DNA of 64,000 nucleotides from Ophioderma brevispina (taxonomy: Eukaryota; Echinodermata; Ophiuroidea; Amphilepidida; Ophiodermatidae): contig JAMKCH010010252.1 of the NCBI GenBank assembly GCA_023653785.1, positions 17,646 to 81,645 of the forward strand, in the 5' to 3' direction. The position numbers and the translations under genes were made by a program. This document shows positions 47,321 to 59,499 of the stretch, piece after piece; the first letter of the stretch is position 1; the number at the start of each line of letters is the position of its first letter. The notes under the pieces were generated by a model that saw only the letters and a list, made by a program, of their open reading frames with translations, ran no database searches and had not been told where the DNA came from.

Positions 47321-47864
47321 GACTCTGATACCCCAAGTTATGCATGATGTACTTAAGTACTCAAGAGTAATAGAGTGCTAGAGAACTAAGACTTGTGTGA
47401 TCTAACATGGACCCTTAACCATTTTTCAATGATTGATTTCTTTTCTCATCAGAACAATTTTGAGCATTTGTCTAATTTTTTTGTTGTCCCTGGGGGGGGG
47501 CAAAAGGTTTCTCATGTTGACATGTAGTAAATGCTATCGCCCATCCCCTGACCTAATTATGTCTGTGTATATACCAATAATAAAAATGGAATTTCTTTAT
47601 TATTTTGAGGAAGTTGTTTTTTGAGGCTATCCCTGACTGCTATAACCTCATCCCCAAGTTCAGAAGTTCATATCAAATGTATCTGAACCTTATCCCATCG
47701 GTAGCCATCTGTTTGGGTAGGGTATCGTATATGGTACCCATGGTAATTGAGCCATTAATATGATACTAAACGTGTACATGTGAAGTTTTTGGACTTTGTA
47801 TATTTGACAAGTTTTCTTTAAAGGATACATCTGCTGGTCCTGGGTATCGTAATATGGTACTTAA

Positions 47865-48230
47865 AGACCACTATCAGTGATTTGCTAAATCAGCAAATCG
47901 AAAAAATCATTCAAAAATCAGATTTTTTGCATGTATCAACAAGTGCAGGCATCCTAACATACCCAAGCAATGATAAGACCAGAAGCAACCTATAAGGACC
48001 GAATCTGAGATTTTAGTTACACGTCAATTACTGGTCGCGACAGAACGGACCACTAACTACAACAGCGTAATTGAATGGAGAATCGTATCTTGGGAACCCT
48101 GCGTTTCCTCCCTTTTTCGTCAATTCTACGCTGGAAAGGTAACTTATGAGAATTCTAACAGACTTAATACCCTTCACTTTGAAGCTAATCCTGCAACTTT
48201 CAAATATTTTTTCAATCACTAATAGTGTCT
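47865..48230. mobile_element. TTAA-flanked MITE 1, about 366 bp
   Basis: AGACCACTATCAGTGATTT at the left and AATCACTAATAGTGTCT at the right form the ends, each bordered by TTAA (47861-47864 and 48231-48234). TTAA duplication is characteristic of piggyBac-type insertion. No transposase frame is seen. Confidence 0.7.
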
Positions 48231-50190
48231 TTAAATATTACAGTTCAATCCTTCACATCGTACATTGTGCATTTTAAGGTACGGATCTTTGTTGTTAGAT
48301 ATGAGTCTTTTGTAGTTTCTTTTAATATTGGAATAAACAGTCTATATAGTGATGGAACCATAAAGACATGATGTGCATGTACAATGACAAATTTATATCT
48401 AGTTTCTTTTTACGAGCAAGATTTGTACAGTTCATAATTAAATGTCTTTTTTGAAACATGTTGTTGTATTCAACAAGTTAATCGAACACTAAAAATCAAG
48501 TTTAATTCTTACTCAAAAAATGCATCTTTGTAAACATTATGAAAACAAACTAACATGCTAAGAAACTGTGTAAACATCATCGTTTTTACTTTTCAGAAAG
48601 TTAAAACTTTTAGGAATTTTTAAAAATAGGCGTCGGTATTCTTTTGCCAGTAAGGAAAAAAAAATTTGTCCTGATTTCAAAATTAGGGTCGGTTCGGATG
48701 GTGGACAATCAATTTTTTTTTTTTTTGCCTAAGTATGAAACTTTCACCGCGCTGTCAGTGAGGCAATATTTGATTAGTACCACGAACTGCAGCGACTCTA
48801 GAAACTTGCGTATCTTTTGTCAGACGGTCTTAGTGTGACTCAAACAAGGGAGCATAATTCTTTTTCAATTTCTGCCCTGCCAAGGTATCTTTGCAGCAGG
48901 GGTTCTAATTGGAATTCCTATAGAAGTTTGCTCGGATGAGTTTAATGCAAATGGACGTAGCAAGTGATAGGCCCTGTATGGAGAATATAAATTGAAAGTC
49001 ATCATTTAGGCCGTTGAAGGGCTATGCCTGGGTCTAGGCCAGAGGGTGTATTGAGGTCAATTTCCACAATTGCACACTGTTTTGGGAAAATCACCTCAAT
49101 ACGGGTCATGTATCACACAAAACTCTTATCTTAAACACATAAAAAACATGACTTCTATACTAATTTGGGTAGCATGATCATGAAATGTTATTGTGGTTGT
49201 TTTAAAATGCTAGGGATACTTTTATCCCTAAGTACTGACATGTGTTAGTACAGTACAGTATAGCGAACATATGAAATGCATTATGGATTTGATTCAAAAC
49301 ACTATAGGGTCTAGCTAAGTGTTAAGTAAGTAAGGTTGACGATTTAATGACAAGGATCTACCTTAAAACAAACTAATGAAGGTTGTAATTCATGGAGTGA
49401 ACATTGTCATTGTTGAGGATGGAATCTCTATTCAACGATGGATAAGCACGAGGTTGAAAAACATCCAATTTTCAACTCGGGAAAATAGTCTTACCATGCA
49501 CTCAAAACATTCATTTTTGTTATACTGTTTGTCTTTTGATGTACATGACCCCATCTTTTTTTGGAAAATGCTCATATTGCTAGGAGGGGGAAAACAGTCA
49601 TTTTAAACACAAGATTGTGTCTCAATGTGCATGTGAGATCAAGGATTGAAATGATTATTCGCTAAACCTAACAATGTTGTATGAAAATGCTTTTGCTTGT
49701 ATACTTTCTGTTGTGGCTTGACTATGTGCAAAAATGCACAGACTTCAACAAACCATGCAGTTGACCATTTATTTGAAACATGGTATGTTTCCGATCCTTT
49801 AATCTAATATTTAGAATTGTGTTGTCTTGCTAAATGATAGTTTTACCACATTCCCACTAGTATTTTTTGCCAAGAGAAGGATGTGTGACCCTCTGCAGGT
49901 AGCACTTGCATTGTGGGAAATAAGGTGGTTGTCATGGCAGCCTATGGTATTTGTCAGCTTGGAGCATTTGCTTGTGTACCTTAAGATAATACCTATTTGG
50001 GGTAATTGGATTGATCAGTTTGCTAGTTGTACCTGGACAGAACGGGCATGGGGAGGGAGAATCCTTGACTCCATTATTATATTTGTTTTGTAAATAAAAA
50101 ATAGTGATTAGTTTACACTTGTGTTCAATAACTATATTTTCTATTTATGCATGGTGCCGATCTTAACCTTACCTCCGCTTACAAACCTAG

Positions 50191-50342
50191 TCCATCAAGA
50201 AGGGAGTCTACCTCGCTACCACTGTCACAGGACGTCAGTGGGAGGCTTATGCTATGCTAACACGCTCAATTGCTGGGTCAATGGAGACAAGGTCAGGTCC
50301 TTGACGGATAAGCTAAACCCTATACCTCCTGAAGGGTTATGA
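50191..50342 (+). CDS. Probable terminal integrin exon (cytoplasmic tail and stop)
   Basis: CTTACCTCCGCTTACAAACCTAG precedes 50191. Joined in phase to exon 7 the frame reads LHQEGSLPRYHCHRTSVGG and on to TGA at 50340-50342, about 50 codons. SLPRYH resembles the SVPRYHAV segment in the B-type tail of vertebrate alpha6 (alpha3 and alpha7 have relatives). The rest of the tail has no match I recognise. A second frame is also open across most of the exon (VYLATTVTGRQWEAY), so an indel could change the true C terminus. The 12-kb distance from exon 7 and the short match keep confidence moderate. Confidence 0.55.
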
Positions 50343-51300
50343 CCTCCTTCTACCACCACCAGCTCCCTTCCCTCTCCCCTAACCATGAATTGGTTTGTAG
50401 ATCTTTTGGTTTGAATCTGTTGTGTTTTATTAAATCATTATAATATACATGTATCAATTGTTAACAGCAGTATTGGGATTCTGTTAATAGAAACTTGCTC
50501 TCATATTCTGGGTAATCCATGCAGTAGCTAGTTTGCAGTGAATCAAGCCAGCACTTACAATCTGCAAGAATTTTGTTGTGTTCTCTAAGAACAGTTATGC
50601 AAATTTTACCTCTTCGTGCTATACTAGATTCCACTACTGTCTGGACTAGCTCTTATTTATGTGAAGGTATTGAAAGAGCAACAGAGGACTACACAAAGGC
50701 AAAAGGCCAGTTGTACAGTTGTTTATAAATCAATGATAACAATTGTAACCCTTTATTACCTATTTGAAATAATGGACAAGGTCCATTGACCTTTTGCACT
50801 TGCCCAAAAGTCTAAACAGTGATGGACTCTACTATAATATAGTGGGGAACAAGTTTCATGCAGCAGCAAGTAATGTGCTGGGAATTAAGTTAGCAGTGGC
50901 AATCTGCTGAAATTTGTGTTGTACTCTTAAGGGCAATTCCACACATTTTAACTCTGATTCTAGCCTGGATGTTAATTCAGTGAACAAAAGCAATGCTTGA
51001 AGTTACGATCTATGCTGCTTGCAATAAACTAGCAACTTGGTGTATAGTAATTCTTTGGACATATGGACAACATAATTAATGATTATTTAAATTTTAGGTG
51101 CGTGCCTGGTGGGGGGTGCTTTAGGGTCTTTTTTGGGAAAATGTGAAAAATCAGCCTATTTGGGGCCACATTTCAGCCGTGTCAGCACCCATGGGTTGAT
51201 GGTTTATGGGCATGCCTCTGAATTTTGCTTATATACTGCATAATACATCTATGCAACAGTCATCATGGTGCTGTGTGGTACCCTGTGTGGCACTTAGCAC
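50343..51300 (+). other. Putative 3' UTR and downstream sequence
   Basis: If the terminal exon is right, the 3' UTR begins here. Candidate poly(A) signals are ATTAAA at 50429-50434 and AATAAA at 51023-51028. The sequence is AT-rich with no repeat that I recognise. Confidence 0.35.
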
Positions 51301-51306
51301 AGTTAA

Positions 51307-51844
51307 AGCAATAATGGCACATTTTTGAAGAGCGCCCTCAATTTTCAAAAGTTGATATTTTGGCACAGTTACGTTGGTAATTGTCTAGGAAACTATACCT
51401 ACGAACGAGCATGCTAAGAAATGCGTATTTATCATAAAATAAGCGATTTTGTAATTAGAATTGGGATCCCAGATTGGACTTAACGGCAGAGCTGGAAATG
51501 CTACATTTATGTCCGTCCATGATGAAATAGTGCCACCTCGAGAAAATAACCTCTAACTTGACTTGCCTGAACCAATAAAACAGCTAATGAATGAGCGTAG
51601 ACACGTACATGGCGCTATTTCCCGGCTATTTCACATTGGAAGGCCGTTTCCAGCAGCCGTTGAATTATTATCGGGATCCCCGATAATAATTATTCTAATT
51701 ACAAAATTCCTTTGTTTGTGACACACAGACATTTTTGAGCTTAACCATTCACAGGAATAGTTTACTAGCCAATGCAACCGTGTAAAAATCTCAATTTGTT
51801 TGAAAAATTGGGGGCGCTCTTCAAAAAAATGTGCTAATATTGCT
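51307..51844. mobile_element. TTAA-flanked MITE 2 with arms of about 180 bp
   Basis: AGCAATAATGGCACATTTTT, GAAGAGCGCCC, TCAATTTT, then GTTACGTTGG, AACTATACCT and TTTTGTAATTAGAAT in the left arm are mirrored from 51844 backwards in the right arm. TTAA borders both ends (51303-51306 and 51845-51848). The arms are diverged by about a quarter. Noncoding. Confidence 0.78.
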
Positions 51845-51999
51845 TTAAAAACTGACCAAACGGAAATCAGATGTTTGGTAGCAAGTTCCAATGTAGTAGA
51901 TGGGATCACTGAAGCCAAGTGCATAAAATTTGTTGGAAAACATGCTCCTACCAGGATTCAAACTCATCAATGAAGTAGCCATTGTTCCATCCTCTAACA

Positions 52000-53915
52000 A
52001 TATCATTTTAGTAATATGTTGGCAGAAGGTGCTTCAACGGGGACAAATTCCAAATCGGAAATCAATTCCAAATGTCTAATATTTGTGTGTTGAACTCTGG
52101 CGATAGTTGAAAATATGGTTTGATGCAGATGTATGGAAAGAGCATTTTTTACATTCATACTTTCATAAGCTGGGTTTTTTTTTAGCAAAATTACAAACAT
52201 GCAGAAGTGTTTGCCTCATGTGTTAGACATTTCCTTTTCTCTTTTACATGGTTTGAATGTAAATGGTTTAATCAAGTACTTCTTAATATTGTACAGATGG
52301 TATATAATTGTTTAGCATATAGCATGGTACCAAAGAGATTCTAAAAAAGCTAGGGTTTTGGTTTTCCTTTTATTTTCCGTAACAGGAAATTTGATGGCCA
52401 TGTGAACTGTTATCACACATAATTAATTTCAAATTAAGTGAATTTGATATTGGTGGTTCAAATCCCCGGGGCCATGTGTAGACTAGGCTTTGTTTCCATT
52501 ACAAAACACATTGTGTCCATGGTACAAAGTTCCTGTACAGAATTGACTTACTGGAATCTGATGCATTCAGTTCTACAATGGTCTGTTAATGATAGAATGA
52601 CTTATGCCATGGTTGACCAAGATGTTAAATCCGCTTTGCGCTAATCTCTTATAGTCTGATTTTTTATTCCTGTCAGTAGATGCATATTGTCGATGGTAAG
52701 AATTGATTTGGAGGGGATGTGTTGAGATTAAAACTAAAAAGCCGTAAATGCTCAACTTTGTTCAACTGAACTGATGCTGTAACCCATTTTACATGAACCT
52801 TTTTGTATCAAATTATTGTTAAAGGCTAGAACCAGAATACAATTGATTAACATTGTCGTACCGTCTGAGAAACTGTATCGATTCTTTGTTTGGTTCAATC
52901 AAAGAACGGATATTAAAGTTTATGAAAATCTAGGCAGGGTGAACCTTTTACGGTTGAGGAGGATTAGCCCACGTAAATATTGTAGTTCGTTTGAGTGGCC
53001 CAAAACTCTTAGTATTTAGACAGGTTATTGCCCCCACAGATGTCATGCATTAGTTCTGAACCGATTTTACAATATTCCTTAAGTGACGTAGAAGAATCTT
53101 TGGCGGGTAATAATTAGTCCTATTCCATTTCTTTTTTATGTTGAAGGCTTGAGAGTTTGCTCAAGTTTTGTGTGTTGGAATTTACTTCAGTTTATTTCCT
53201 TGCATTTTTGTTGTGAGAAAAGGGTCATTGTTTAATGTATGCCCTTAAGCTGATCTGGTATCGCACATAGAATTTCATTGTTTGATTGGGTGAAGTAGAG
53301 TAGGTCTCTCTCAGAACGAATGGAATCGTCGACCCGCCCTACAAAATTTTAATGAACTGAAGGAATAAAAATTCTACTTATAATACAAGGTTGGCCCATT
53401 TTGAAGGCAAATAAAACTGTAGATGTGTATGTGTGCATTGATATAAAAAAGGATTATTTCTCCAATACTTGATATTAAGGAATGATATTTAGATAATTTT
53501 GCAGTGTCAAAGGTTAGTAGTTCAACTAATGTTTATTGAAATAATTGAGGGTATTTGCTCCTGATACTGCAACATCCAAGCTATCTTAAGATGTGAAATA
53601 ATTATTTTTGGTCAACATTTATCTACTAGCTACATTACCATACATTGTATGAGTACCGTATCAAAATAATACCTCTTACCTCTCATGGTGAATGGACAGG
53701 CCTAAAACTTTTAATGAGGTCTCACTTATTTTGAAATCTACTATAGTAGATTCTGTGAAGGTTATAACACCTAAGCGAGTGGCTTCTAAGATGGCTTCCT
53801 AAATGACCTGAAGCCATCTTAAAAACCACTGACCTAAGACTAGGCTTGTTTGGACTCATTTGAATGCATTCTTCATGCTGATTCTAAATATCTTCGTGAA
53901 AATGCTTAATTTTGA
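52000..53915. other. Unannotated AT-rich stretch
   Basis: No exon with paired splice sites, tRNA or repeat family is recognised. A B-box-like GGTTCAAATCCCCGG at 52456-52470 may be a SINE scrap. Confidence 0.4.
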
Positions 53916-53921
53916 AATTAA

Positions 53922-54255
53922 AGGTGCTTGTTCCGATTTATGTCTATCGTGTTCTATACTTTATATAAGAGCCTAGCACTTGCACATACACCCCATCAAG
54001 TACCGTGGGGGAAACACTTGCGGTTTGATGGTAGAAGCAATAATGCGCATTGCAAAGCCCTTTTCAATACTGTGCTAATATTGATGGTTAACCATAAATT
54101 CTGCAGTTTTTTGTTTATATCTTGGGAATGAAATGTATTTGAGGGCTCAAATTTCAGGACGACAATGAGAAAAATATGGCCTTTCATCTGATATCAAAAT
54201 CGATACTACTTCCGGGTAAATCAGGGGGTCCCAAAGACGATCGGAACACGCACCT
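53922..54255. mobile_element. TTAA-flanked MITE 3, about 334 bp
   Basis: AGGTGCTTGTTCCGAT at the left and ATCGGAACACGCACCT at the right are bordered by TTAA (53918-53921 and 54256-54259). The terminal inverted repeat is about 16 bp with two mismatches. No coding capacity. Confidence 0.8.
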
Positions 54256-54699
54256 TTAAATGAGAAAATGTGATCTAGATTAAGAAGAAACTTCATACAA
54301 ATCATAGGGACCAGGACTTGCCATTATGTTCTGTAAAACCGACAGATTTTGTACTAAATTTTTGGTGGTTTCAAATAAATTTGGACATGTATGAAAGCAA
54401 ACATAAAGTACTGTGAGCATATATTATGCAGATTTTATATGTATAGAACTGTGTGTATAGAATTAACAGCGTGTATTGTATGTATTTAAATGTACATAAT
54501 AAGAACTTGATGTGCATGCTGCATTTTTTTTGCAGATATATCTTAGTATTTTGACTTGTAAATGTTAAATGATAATTTTTTTTTTTGATATTTTCTGTTC
54601 AATTATAGAAACAGACTGGGTTGAATATGAATAGTAAGTGAATCGGTGAAAGAATATTCAGTTATCCGGGGGGGGGGAGGTTCTCAAACTTCACTGTTG

Positions 54700-54965
54700 G
54701 TAGGTCTGTCCGTCCGAATTTCAAAAATTGAGGCTCCGGAGCTGAGTTGAGGCCCAAAAATGGGGTCTCCGGAACTAGGTTTTCCGAAAATTTTGGAAAA
54801 TAAGCTGCAATTTTCAGCTACTGTTTGAGGAGTTTTGCCAAGAAAACTTGGTAGATTATGGCTTTGGACATGAATTATGGTCTCTGAACTGAAATGGTCT
54901 AAAATGGGGGGTCACTGGAACTGAAAAAGAGCCTGAAAATGAGGGTCTTATAGGCGGCACGTACC
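54700..54965 (+). repeat. Dispersed repeat family B, plus copy
   Basis: This is the inverted counterpart of 8525-8765 (GGGGTCACTGGAACTGAAAA, GAACTGAAATGGTCTAAAAT, GGACATGAATTATGG, TGTTTGAGGAGTTTTGCC). It consists of GGAACT/GGTCTC(C/T)GGA-type words. Confidence 0.6.
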
Positions 54966-55124
54966 CATACTACCTTCCTTCCCCCCAGGCCGTTCTATCC
55001 CCCCAATCATAAATTAATACTCCGCACTTATATATGGCCTTAAGAACTATCCTTTCATTGGCCTTACTTGGAAAGATTAATACCTCTAATGGGCAAAGTA
55101 GAGATCTGTCTTAGGATATGCTCT

Positions 55125-55240
55125 ATGGTTTACAGAGCTATAGAAGCACTATTTTGATTGGTTCCTCAGAACATTATCTCATGTTGTGTCCTGTAATGAA
55201 CCAATCAGAAATATTGTATCATAGATAGTAGTGTAAGGCA
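55125..55240 (+). repeat. ATTGG-palindrome repeat family D, copy 2
   Basis: Direct-orientation match to 44935-45055: AGAAGCACTATTTTGATTGG, CTCAGAAC, ATCTCATGTTGTGTCCTG, AACCAATCAG and ATATTGTATCA. Confidence 0.7.
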
Positions 55241-55644
55241 AGGATTGTCATAATTATTTGGTAAATCTGCAATTTGAAAAGTTTACCAATAATTAACCTG
55301 GTTATATTTGTTCATTGTATTAATTTCACGCCAGTGCCAAAGACCATTGTGATCATTGTATTTTGACCAGAGCAAATATCAAAGAAAGCTGACTTAAGTT
55401 ATTGATCCCTTTCTTCCATCATTTCGGTTTGAATTTTATTTTGTGCGATGCTTGAGAGCTGCTATGCAGGGCAGTCGAGCAGGCAGCCAAGATCACGTTT
55501 GAGATTCTGTCAACGTGTGGTGGTCCTAGAGTACGTCTACGTACTGAGGCTATCTCAGATGTGTGTGTGTGTGTGTTAATCATCATAAAATGTCAAACAA
55601 ATGTTAAAACAGACTAGCAAATGAGTGGGGTTGATTTTGTACTA

Positions 55645-56180
55645 CGAGGGGTGATTGATAAGTTCTAAGCCTAAGGTAGAAAGAGATATGCTACAAAGTT
55701 CAAATTTACACCGTCTACAGTTTCATTCTTCAAAATGAAAATTCCAGAAGTTTCATGTGCATATCTGTTCTATTGTTTACCTTGCAGGTAATCAAACATT
55801 GAGAGTTTTGCCGGACCTATTGAAGCAATTATGCAAGAAAATTAAAAAGTTGAGAGGAAAGCTGACATCGGGGATGCTCTTCCATCATGACAATGCCGCA
55901 GTCCATAAGTCTATGGTAGCCATGACTGCAATCCATCAGTGTGGCTTCAATCTGGTAGAACATCCAGCCTATTCACCTGATTTGGCACCGTCTGACAAAT
56001 CTCTTCCAAAGATGAAAAACGAACTCCTCAACTTCTTTAATTTTCTCGCGTAATAGAACAGATATACACATAAAACTTCTGGAATTTTCATTTGAAGAAT
56101 GAAACTGTAGACGGTGTAAATTTGAACTTTGTATCATATCTCTTTCTACCTTAGGCTTAGAACTTATCAATCACCCCTCG
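55645..56180 (+). mobile_element. Mariner deletion derivative with long terminal inverted repeats
   Basis: Terminal inverted repeats of about 135 bp start CGAGGGGTGATTGATAAGTT and are nearly identical. TA lies at each border (55643-55644 and 56181-56182). The interior encodes the C-terminal part of a mariner transposase on the + strand (frame about 55757-56053). HHDNAAVHKS is followed by HPAYSPDLAPSD with 34 residues between the two aspartates, the mariner DD34D signature. The N-terminal DNA-binding half and the first catalytic Asp are missing, so it is not autonomous. Confidence 0.92.
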
Positions 56181-56182
56181 TA

Positions 56183-57780
56183 ACTTATATGAATGAAGGA
56201 TATTTTTAAGTCTCTCAAAATGTTTCCATTATTTTTATGAGTGGGGTTGACTTTGGACCATTTTGCACCATTTTGCCGGGTTTAGTCAACGGTATTATCA
56301 CGCCGCTGTACAAAAAAATAAGCATAGAGTGACTTAAGTTCCCGGATTACCGGAGCGACCTATAGTATAGGTACATTACAGTGCATTATGACTTCCATTT
56401 AATACTGAAATGTATTATTATATTTGACTTGCAAATTGTCTGTTTCAAATATTTTGACATGAACAGATGTGTTTTCTTTTAAAACAAAGGTGTCTTCAGA
56501 CATTGATGAAGGTGTTTTCACTTTAATTTTGCAATATACCAGGTGAATTGGCCAATTTAGGCAACTTTATGTATCTCCTTTTGTCACTTTTTTTGCATCA
56601 CTCATCACTCTAATTACATGTGTTGGGTGACATTTATCACCATGCCTTCAATCATGTATAATAAAGGGTATTATTGTGTTCACAACAATAGTCAATTAAC
56701 AAGATTAAATAGATTCAAGTTGAGTGACATCGGGTAATAAACCAAACCCTGCCCAGCCGTATGCGTGACATCTGCAGGGCTTGTGCTTTTAAATTCGCGC
56801 TCAATCAGGCGGGATAAGGCTATTGAATGCTGTAACTGTATGGGTATACTCTTCGCACCTCTAACATGTTAGTAGACCACGTGCTAACTTGTGTTTGTAA
56901 ACATTGATATCACCTCATCTATAATCAGGCCTGGAAAAAATGGGAAAGTCTGAAAACACTTTCCCGTGAGATTTTGGCATCTGGAGGGAAATTTAGTTTT
57001 CCCATTGGTAAGAAATAGTGGAAAATTTGGTTTGATCTTTCTTGAAATTCAACGTATTTCCCAAGCCTAGGGATAATGATGTATCCTTAATAGGTGAGCC
57101 ATAACGAATAATTGTGTGAGAGCTCTTTCTAAGCTGTATGATTTTTAGCATTGCATTCTATTATTTATTTTGGATCCATTTCATGTACATAGATGTGAGT
57201 GTGGCTTTTTATCTGAAACCCTCCATTTATCTGGTGTGTATTCTTCATAATTAGGTATTTTGTATCTTTTGGAATCAAATTTCCCAACTTGATGGTCTTT
57301 GTATTAGATTTGACAGTCCTCCTTAACAGTAAGATAACAATTGTCAACATAATGTCATGATTTTTGGGATGTTTTTTGTCCAAACTGCATAATAAAACTT
57401 GACTTTTATACAAAATTAGTATGTCTGTGTGTCAATTAGTGACTGTGAAGTTACTGTATTCCTTGTAGAGCGTCATGGCCAGTTCTACCGTGGTTATCCC
57501 CTGGCGGCTTACAAAAAAGGGGGATCTTCATCATCTCTTTAAATCCAAAGTTTTAAATCCTCGTTTTGTCCCCATGAACGTGTGACCGATTTACCTCACA
57601 CTTCGTAAAAAAACAATTGTCCTTGCCCCCAATCCTCCCACTTTCCTATTAGTTGCATTTCTCCTAACAACCCCACATCCCCCGCTCTCCTCCACTTGCT
57701 TCATTCTTCTGTGTCTAACTTGTGTCGTCCCCCATCTGATTTTTCCGTAGCCGGACCTGTTTCATCAAATTGTAAAACTC
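56183..57780. other. Unannotated AT-rich stretch
   Basis: No feature is supported. GAGTGGGGTTGA near 56239 repeats the sequence just outside the left end of the mariner element. Confidence 0.4.
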
Positions 57781-57789
57781 ACAAATGAT

Positions 57790-59480
57790 AATGTGAGAAG
57801 TCTTTAGAGCTTTGAAGAGTGTCGTAAGACAGGCATAATCTTGGTGGACCTTACTGCAGCATATGATACCTTGTGGCACCAGGGCTTGACACTCAAGCTT
57901 CTCAGGACCATCTCGTATCATCACTTTGTACAATTCATATGTAACATGCTTGCAAACCGTAACTTTGTTCTTAAGACCAGTGATTGGATGGGCAGAGCAG
58001 TTGATTGCGTCGTCTGAGGAACGCATTCCCACAAGGATTAGTACTGGCTCCCACGCTGTTCAACTTGTATATAAGCGATTTACCTCAGACAATATGGCTA
58101 CGCCGACGATCTTGCCCTTCTTCACTCAGGCAGAAGCTGGATTAAAGTCGAAAGTACACTTACTACAGATAAAGCCCTACTTGCGGCATATCTCAAGACC
58201 TGGAGACTCAAGCTGAGTGAAGCCAAGACCACCGCTACTGCCTTCCTTCTTAATACCAAAGAAGTTCATCGCCAGCTTCAAATCAACCTCAATGGAGTGC
58301 CTCTGTCATACAATCCTACACCAACTGGGAATGAAGCTTGATCTGCAACTTACTTATCGGCAGCATCTCCGATCCATATGTGCAAAGGTATCTATCTTTG
58401 AGGAATAACCTCCTGTTGCGACCTGCTGCTGGATGCAGTCATGTGGTGCTAGCCCATAATAAATTATAATAATTGTATTTTTAAACGAAACGCGCGACAT
58501 CTCCACGTAAACGTAATCAAGGCGCTGTGCGGCAGCCATGTAAGGCACTCAGCACATCAAGAAACCATATACGCAAACAGATTAATGCCAAGAAGCTCGA
58601 TTTTAGAAGCAGGAGGAAACGGAGTACCCGGAGGAAAACCTGCGTGAACGCGTATGGATCGAGAACCAAATTCCATAAAGCCGACCGAAAACGATCCCTG
58701 GCCGGGAGATCGAACCCGAGACCGTCATTTGGTGAAAGGCGAGGGAGATACTCTGCGATCCAACCGTTGCCCCCCTCCCCATCCATCTCTACGCATACCA
58801 CCACCCTGCTCTGGTCTCCGTGCTGTCTGATTTTCGCGCCACCCAGCATGGTGACAAACTCTCACACAAAGAAGCTGGACACAGTACTCAACGAGACCAT
58901 GAGAACCATTACTGGCTGCCTTCGTCCTACTCCATCTGAGTTCCTACCAGTGCTTGCTTTCAGGCATTGCACCTGCAGTGCTTCGGAGAAAACATCATAC
59001 ACATAAACTGGTGAATAAGGCTCTGTTGGACAGCAGTACCTGCTTCATAACACTGTCAAAGAATCACAAAAGCTCGGCAGACAAAGACTGTGCTCTCGTC
59101 GACCTTTCTGTTGACACTCTGCTAAACTCTCTGACCAGCTTCCCATTCAACATCTTACAGACATGGAACACTTCCTGGATAGATACTCCAAGACCAGACC
59201 AATTTACTCTCGCACCTATGACAGAACTCTGGTAGTAATCTTCTACTTAAGGAGTGGGTCACCTTGAACAGGAACAGATTCACACATGAGTGTCTTTTCA
59301 ACAGAACATGCACCGATGGTGGCTGCGACCATCTCCAGCCTGCCAATATGGCTCCTCCATCGCAGACTGGTTATCACATTCGCAATGAATGCCTACCTAC
59401 CGTCCACCGGGATCAGACTTCTCAAACCCCAACCAATCAGAGTGAACTGACTCCACCAACCTTCAACACATTTAGCTGCT
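57790..59480 (+). pseudogene. Degenerate jockey/CR1-like LINE (reverse transcriptase), interrupted by a SINE
   Basis: Translation shows RT motifs in order: KTGIILVDLTAAYDTLWHQG (palm motif A, Asp at 57847-57849), then FPQGLVLAPTLFNLYISDLP, and YGYADDLALLH (YADD at 58099-58110) after a frameshift. LKTWRLKLSEAKTTATAFLL and LGMKLDLQLTYRQHL follow. After the SINE the C-terminal part resumes with RTITGCLRPTPSEFLPVLA and, later, WVTLNRNRFTHECLF and a remnant of the CxC...HxxxxC knuckle region. Frameshifts and stops show it is dead. The endonuclease domain and 5' end are absent. It is not part of the integrin gene. Confidence 0.9.
58480..58800 (-). mobile_element. SINE inserted in the LINE, minus strand
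   Basis: On the minus strand a tRNA-like B-box (GGGTTCGATCTCC, near 58716-58704) follows GGATCGCAGAGTATCTCCC. Downstream come GTTTTCCTCCGGGTACTCCG and an AT-rich tail near 58455-58490. It separates the two halves of the LINE, so it is the younger insertion. The 159-codon frame over it is a chance fusion with LINE sequence. Confidence 0.75.
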
Positions 59481-59499
59481 GCGTCACACGCAAAAGTTG

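Larger units (their letters stand above)
38189..50190 (+). other. Integrin intron 7, about 12 kb
   Basis: It contains a GTAC-rich tract, tandem duplications, a 97-bp array, a TA-flanked MITE, a repeated ATTGG-palindrome element and a TTAA-flanked MITE, listed separately. 38300-39900, 41820-44630, 45060-46270, 46720-47220 and 48240-50180 are AT-rich with no supported feature. A further alternatively spliced tail exon, as in vertebrate alpha6 (A and B tails), could lie here, but I cannot identify one. Confidence 0.5.
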
